Below are positions 63,896-64,000 of a DNA stretch of 64,000 nt, piece after piece. Source of the DNA: Variovorax paradoxus NBRC 15149. GTDB lineage: Bacteria > Pseudomonadota > Gammaproteobacteria > Burkholderiales > Burkholderiaceae_C. Within the stretch, counting starts at the first letter, position 1. Each line of letters starts with the position of its first letter. Location: contig NZ_BCUT01000006.1 of assembly GCF_001591365.1 (NCBI RefSeq), positions 124,001 to 188,000 on the forward strand. Direction: 5' to 3'. The position numbers and the translations under genes were made by a program. The notes below the pieces were generated by a model. The model saw only the letters and a program-made list of their open reading frames with translations. It ran no database searches and had not been told where the DNA came from.

Positions 63896-64000
63896 TCAGC
63901 TGCACCTTGATGCCGTCGTCCTGCACCGTGATGTCGCCGATCTCGTAGGTCTTGCGCCCCACCGTGAGTTCTTCGGCCGTGAAGCTGCGCAGCACCTGCC
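63896..64000 (-). CDS. Partial protein, C-terminal 34 residues
   Basis: An open frame enters from the right edge and ends at a TGA whose complement is at 63896-63898, one base from the phosphodiesterase start. The last residues (RKTYEIGDITVQDDGIKVQLK) look like strands of a beta-rich domain. Too little is present to name a family. It is probably the first gene of the phosphodiesterase operon. Confidence 0.5.
   Translation of the reverse strand, partial: GRCCAASRPKNSRWGARPTRSATSRCRTTASRCS

Overview
The window is very GC-rich, densely packed chromosomal DNA from a betaproteobacterium. Gene content and order point to the family Comamonadaceae, most likely Variovorax: a FecI-type sigma factor with hydroxamate-siderophore genes, an edd-eda pair, waaA facing tolC, many solute-binding-protein transporters and short TACAAT-like -10 boxes. 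I see no rRNA, tRNA, CRISPR array, transposase or phage gene. No gap between genes exceeds 300 bases.

Layout. 1-5,110: right end of a siderophore locus with a formyltransferase, an FhuF-type ferric reductase, a PvdE-like exporter, a FecI-type sigma factor under a palindromic Fur box, and two small proteins that resemble the cytoplasmic N-terminal domain of FecR. 5,250-11,780: glutathione transferase, orphan PhnD-type binding protein, outer-membrane barrel, DUF1345 and EamA membrane proteins, then the alkylation-repair pair ogt and alkA. 11,890-18,680: phosphomannomutase, waaA, tolC, rhodanese, PIMT-like methyltransferase, TetR regulator, msrA. 18,700-27,240: His-rich small protein with a ZnuD-like TonB receptor, AEC carrier, OmpA-domain lipoprotein, pdxH, MobA-like transferase, sodC-chaC, OmpA-like protein. 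27,400-30,610: Entner-Doudoroff operon edd-eda followed by a haloacid dehalogenase. 30,640-33,060: a lower-GC insert with an acyltransferase and a multi-span membrane protein, probably surface-polysaccharide genes.

33,140-39,240: gloA, a glutathione transferase, a Fur-box-controlled FbpABC ferric iron importer, a nitroreductase and a thioesterase. 39,280-42,610: MarR regulator with an MFS and a MATE transporter. 43,110-52,490: a sugar-acid module with an IlvD/Edd-type dehydratase, KDGal kinase, KDPGal aldolase and class II aldolase, divergent from an FCD regulator and a four-gene sugar ABC transporter. 52,500-57,430: an endonuclease/phosphatase-fold protein, an RhlE-like helicase, ettA. 57,430-64,000: carboxymuconolactone-decarboxylase-like protein with an autoregulated-looking MerR, orphan TAXI protein, NylC-like P1 peptidase, DadA-like oxidoreductase, DUF411 protein, a small unknown and a glycerophosphodiester phosphodiesterase.

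How it fits together. Iron is a recurring theme: siderophore synthesis, export and reduction at the left, and FbpABC import in the middle, each with a recognisable Fur site. Two Doudoroff-type routes make pyruvate, one from 6-phosphogluconate (edd-eda) and one probably from galactonate or a related acid. Several genes show a -10-like hexamer 6-9 nt before the start codon, suggesting many leaderless transcripts.
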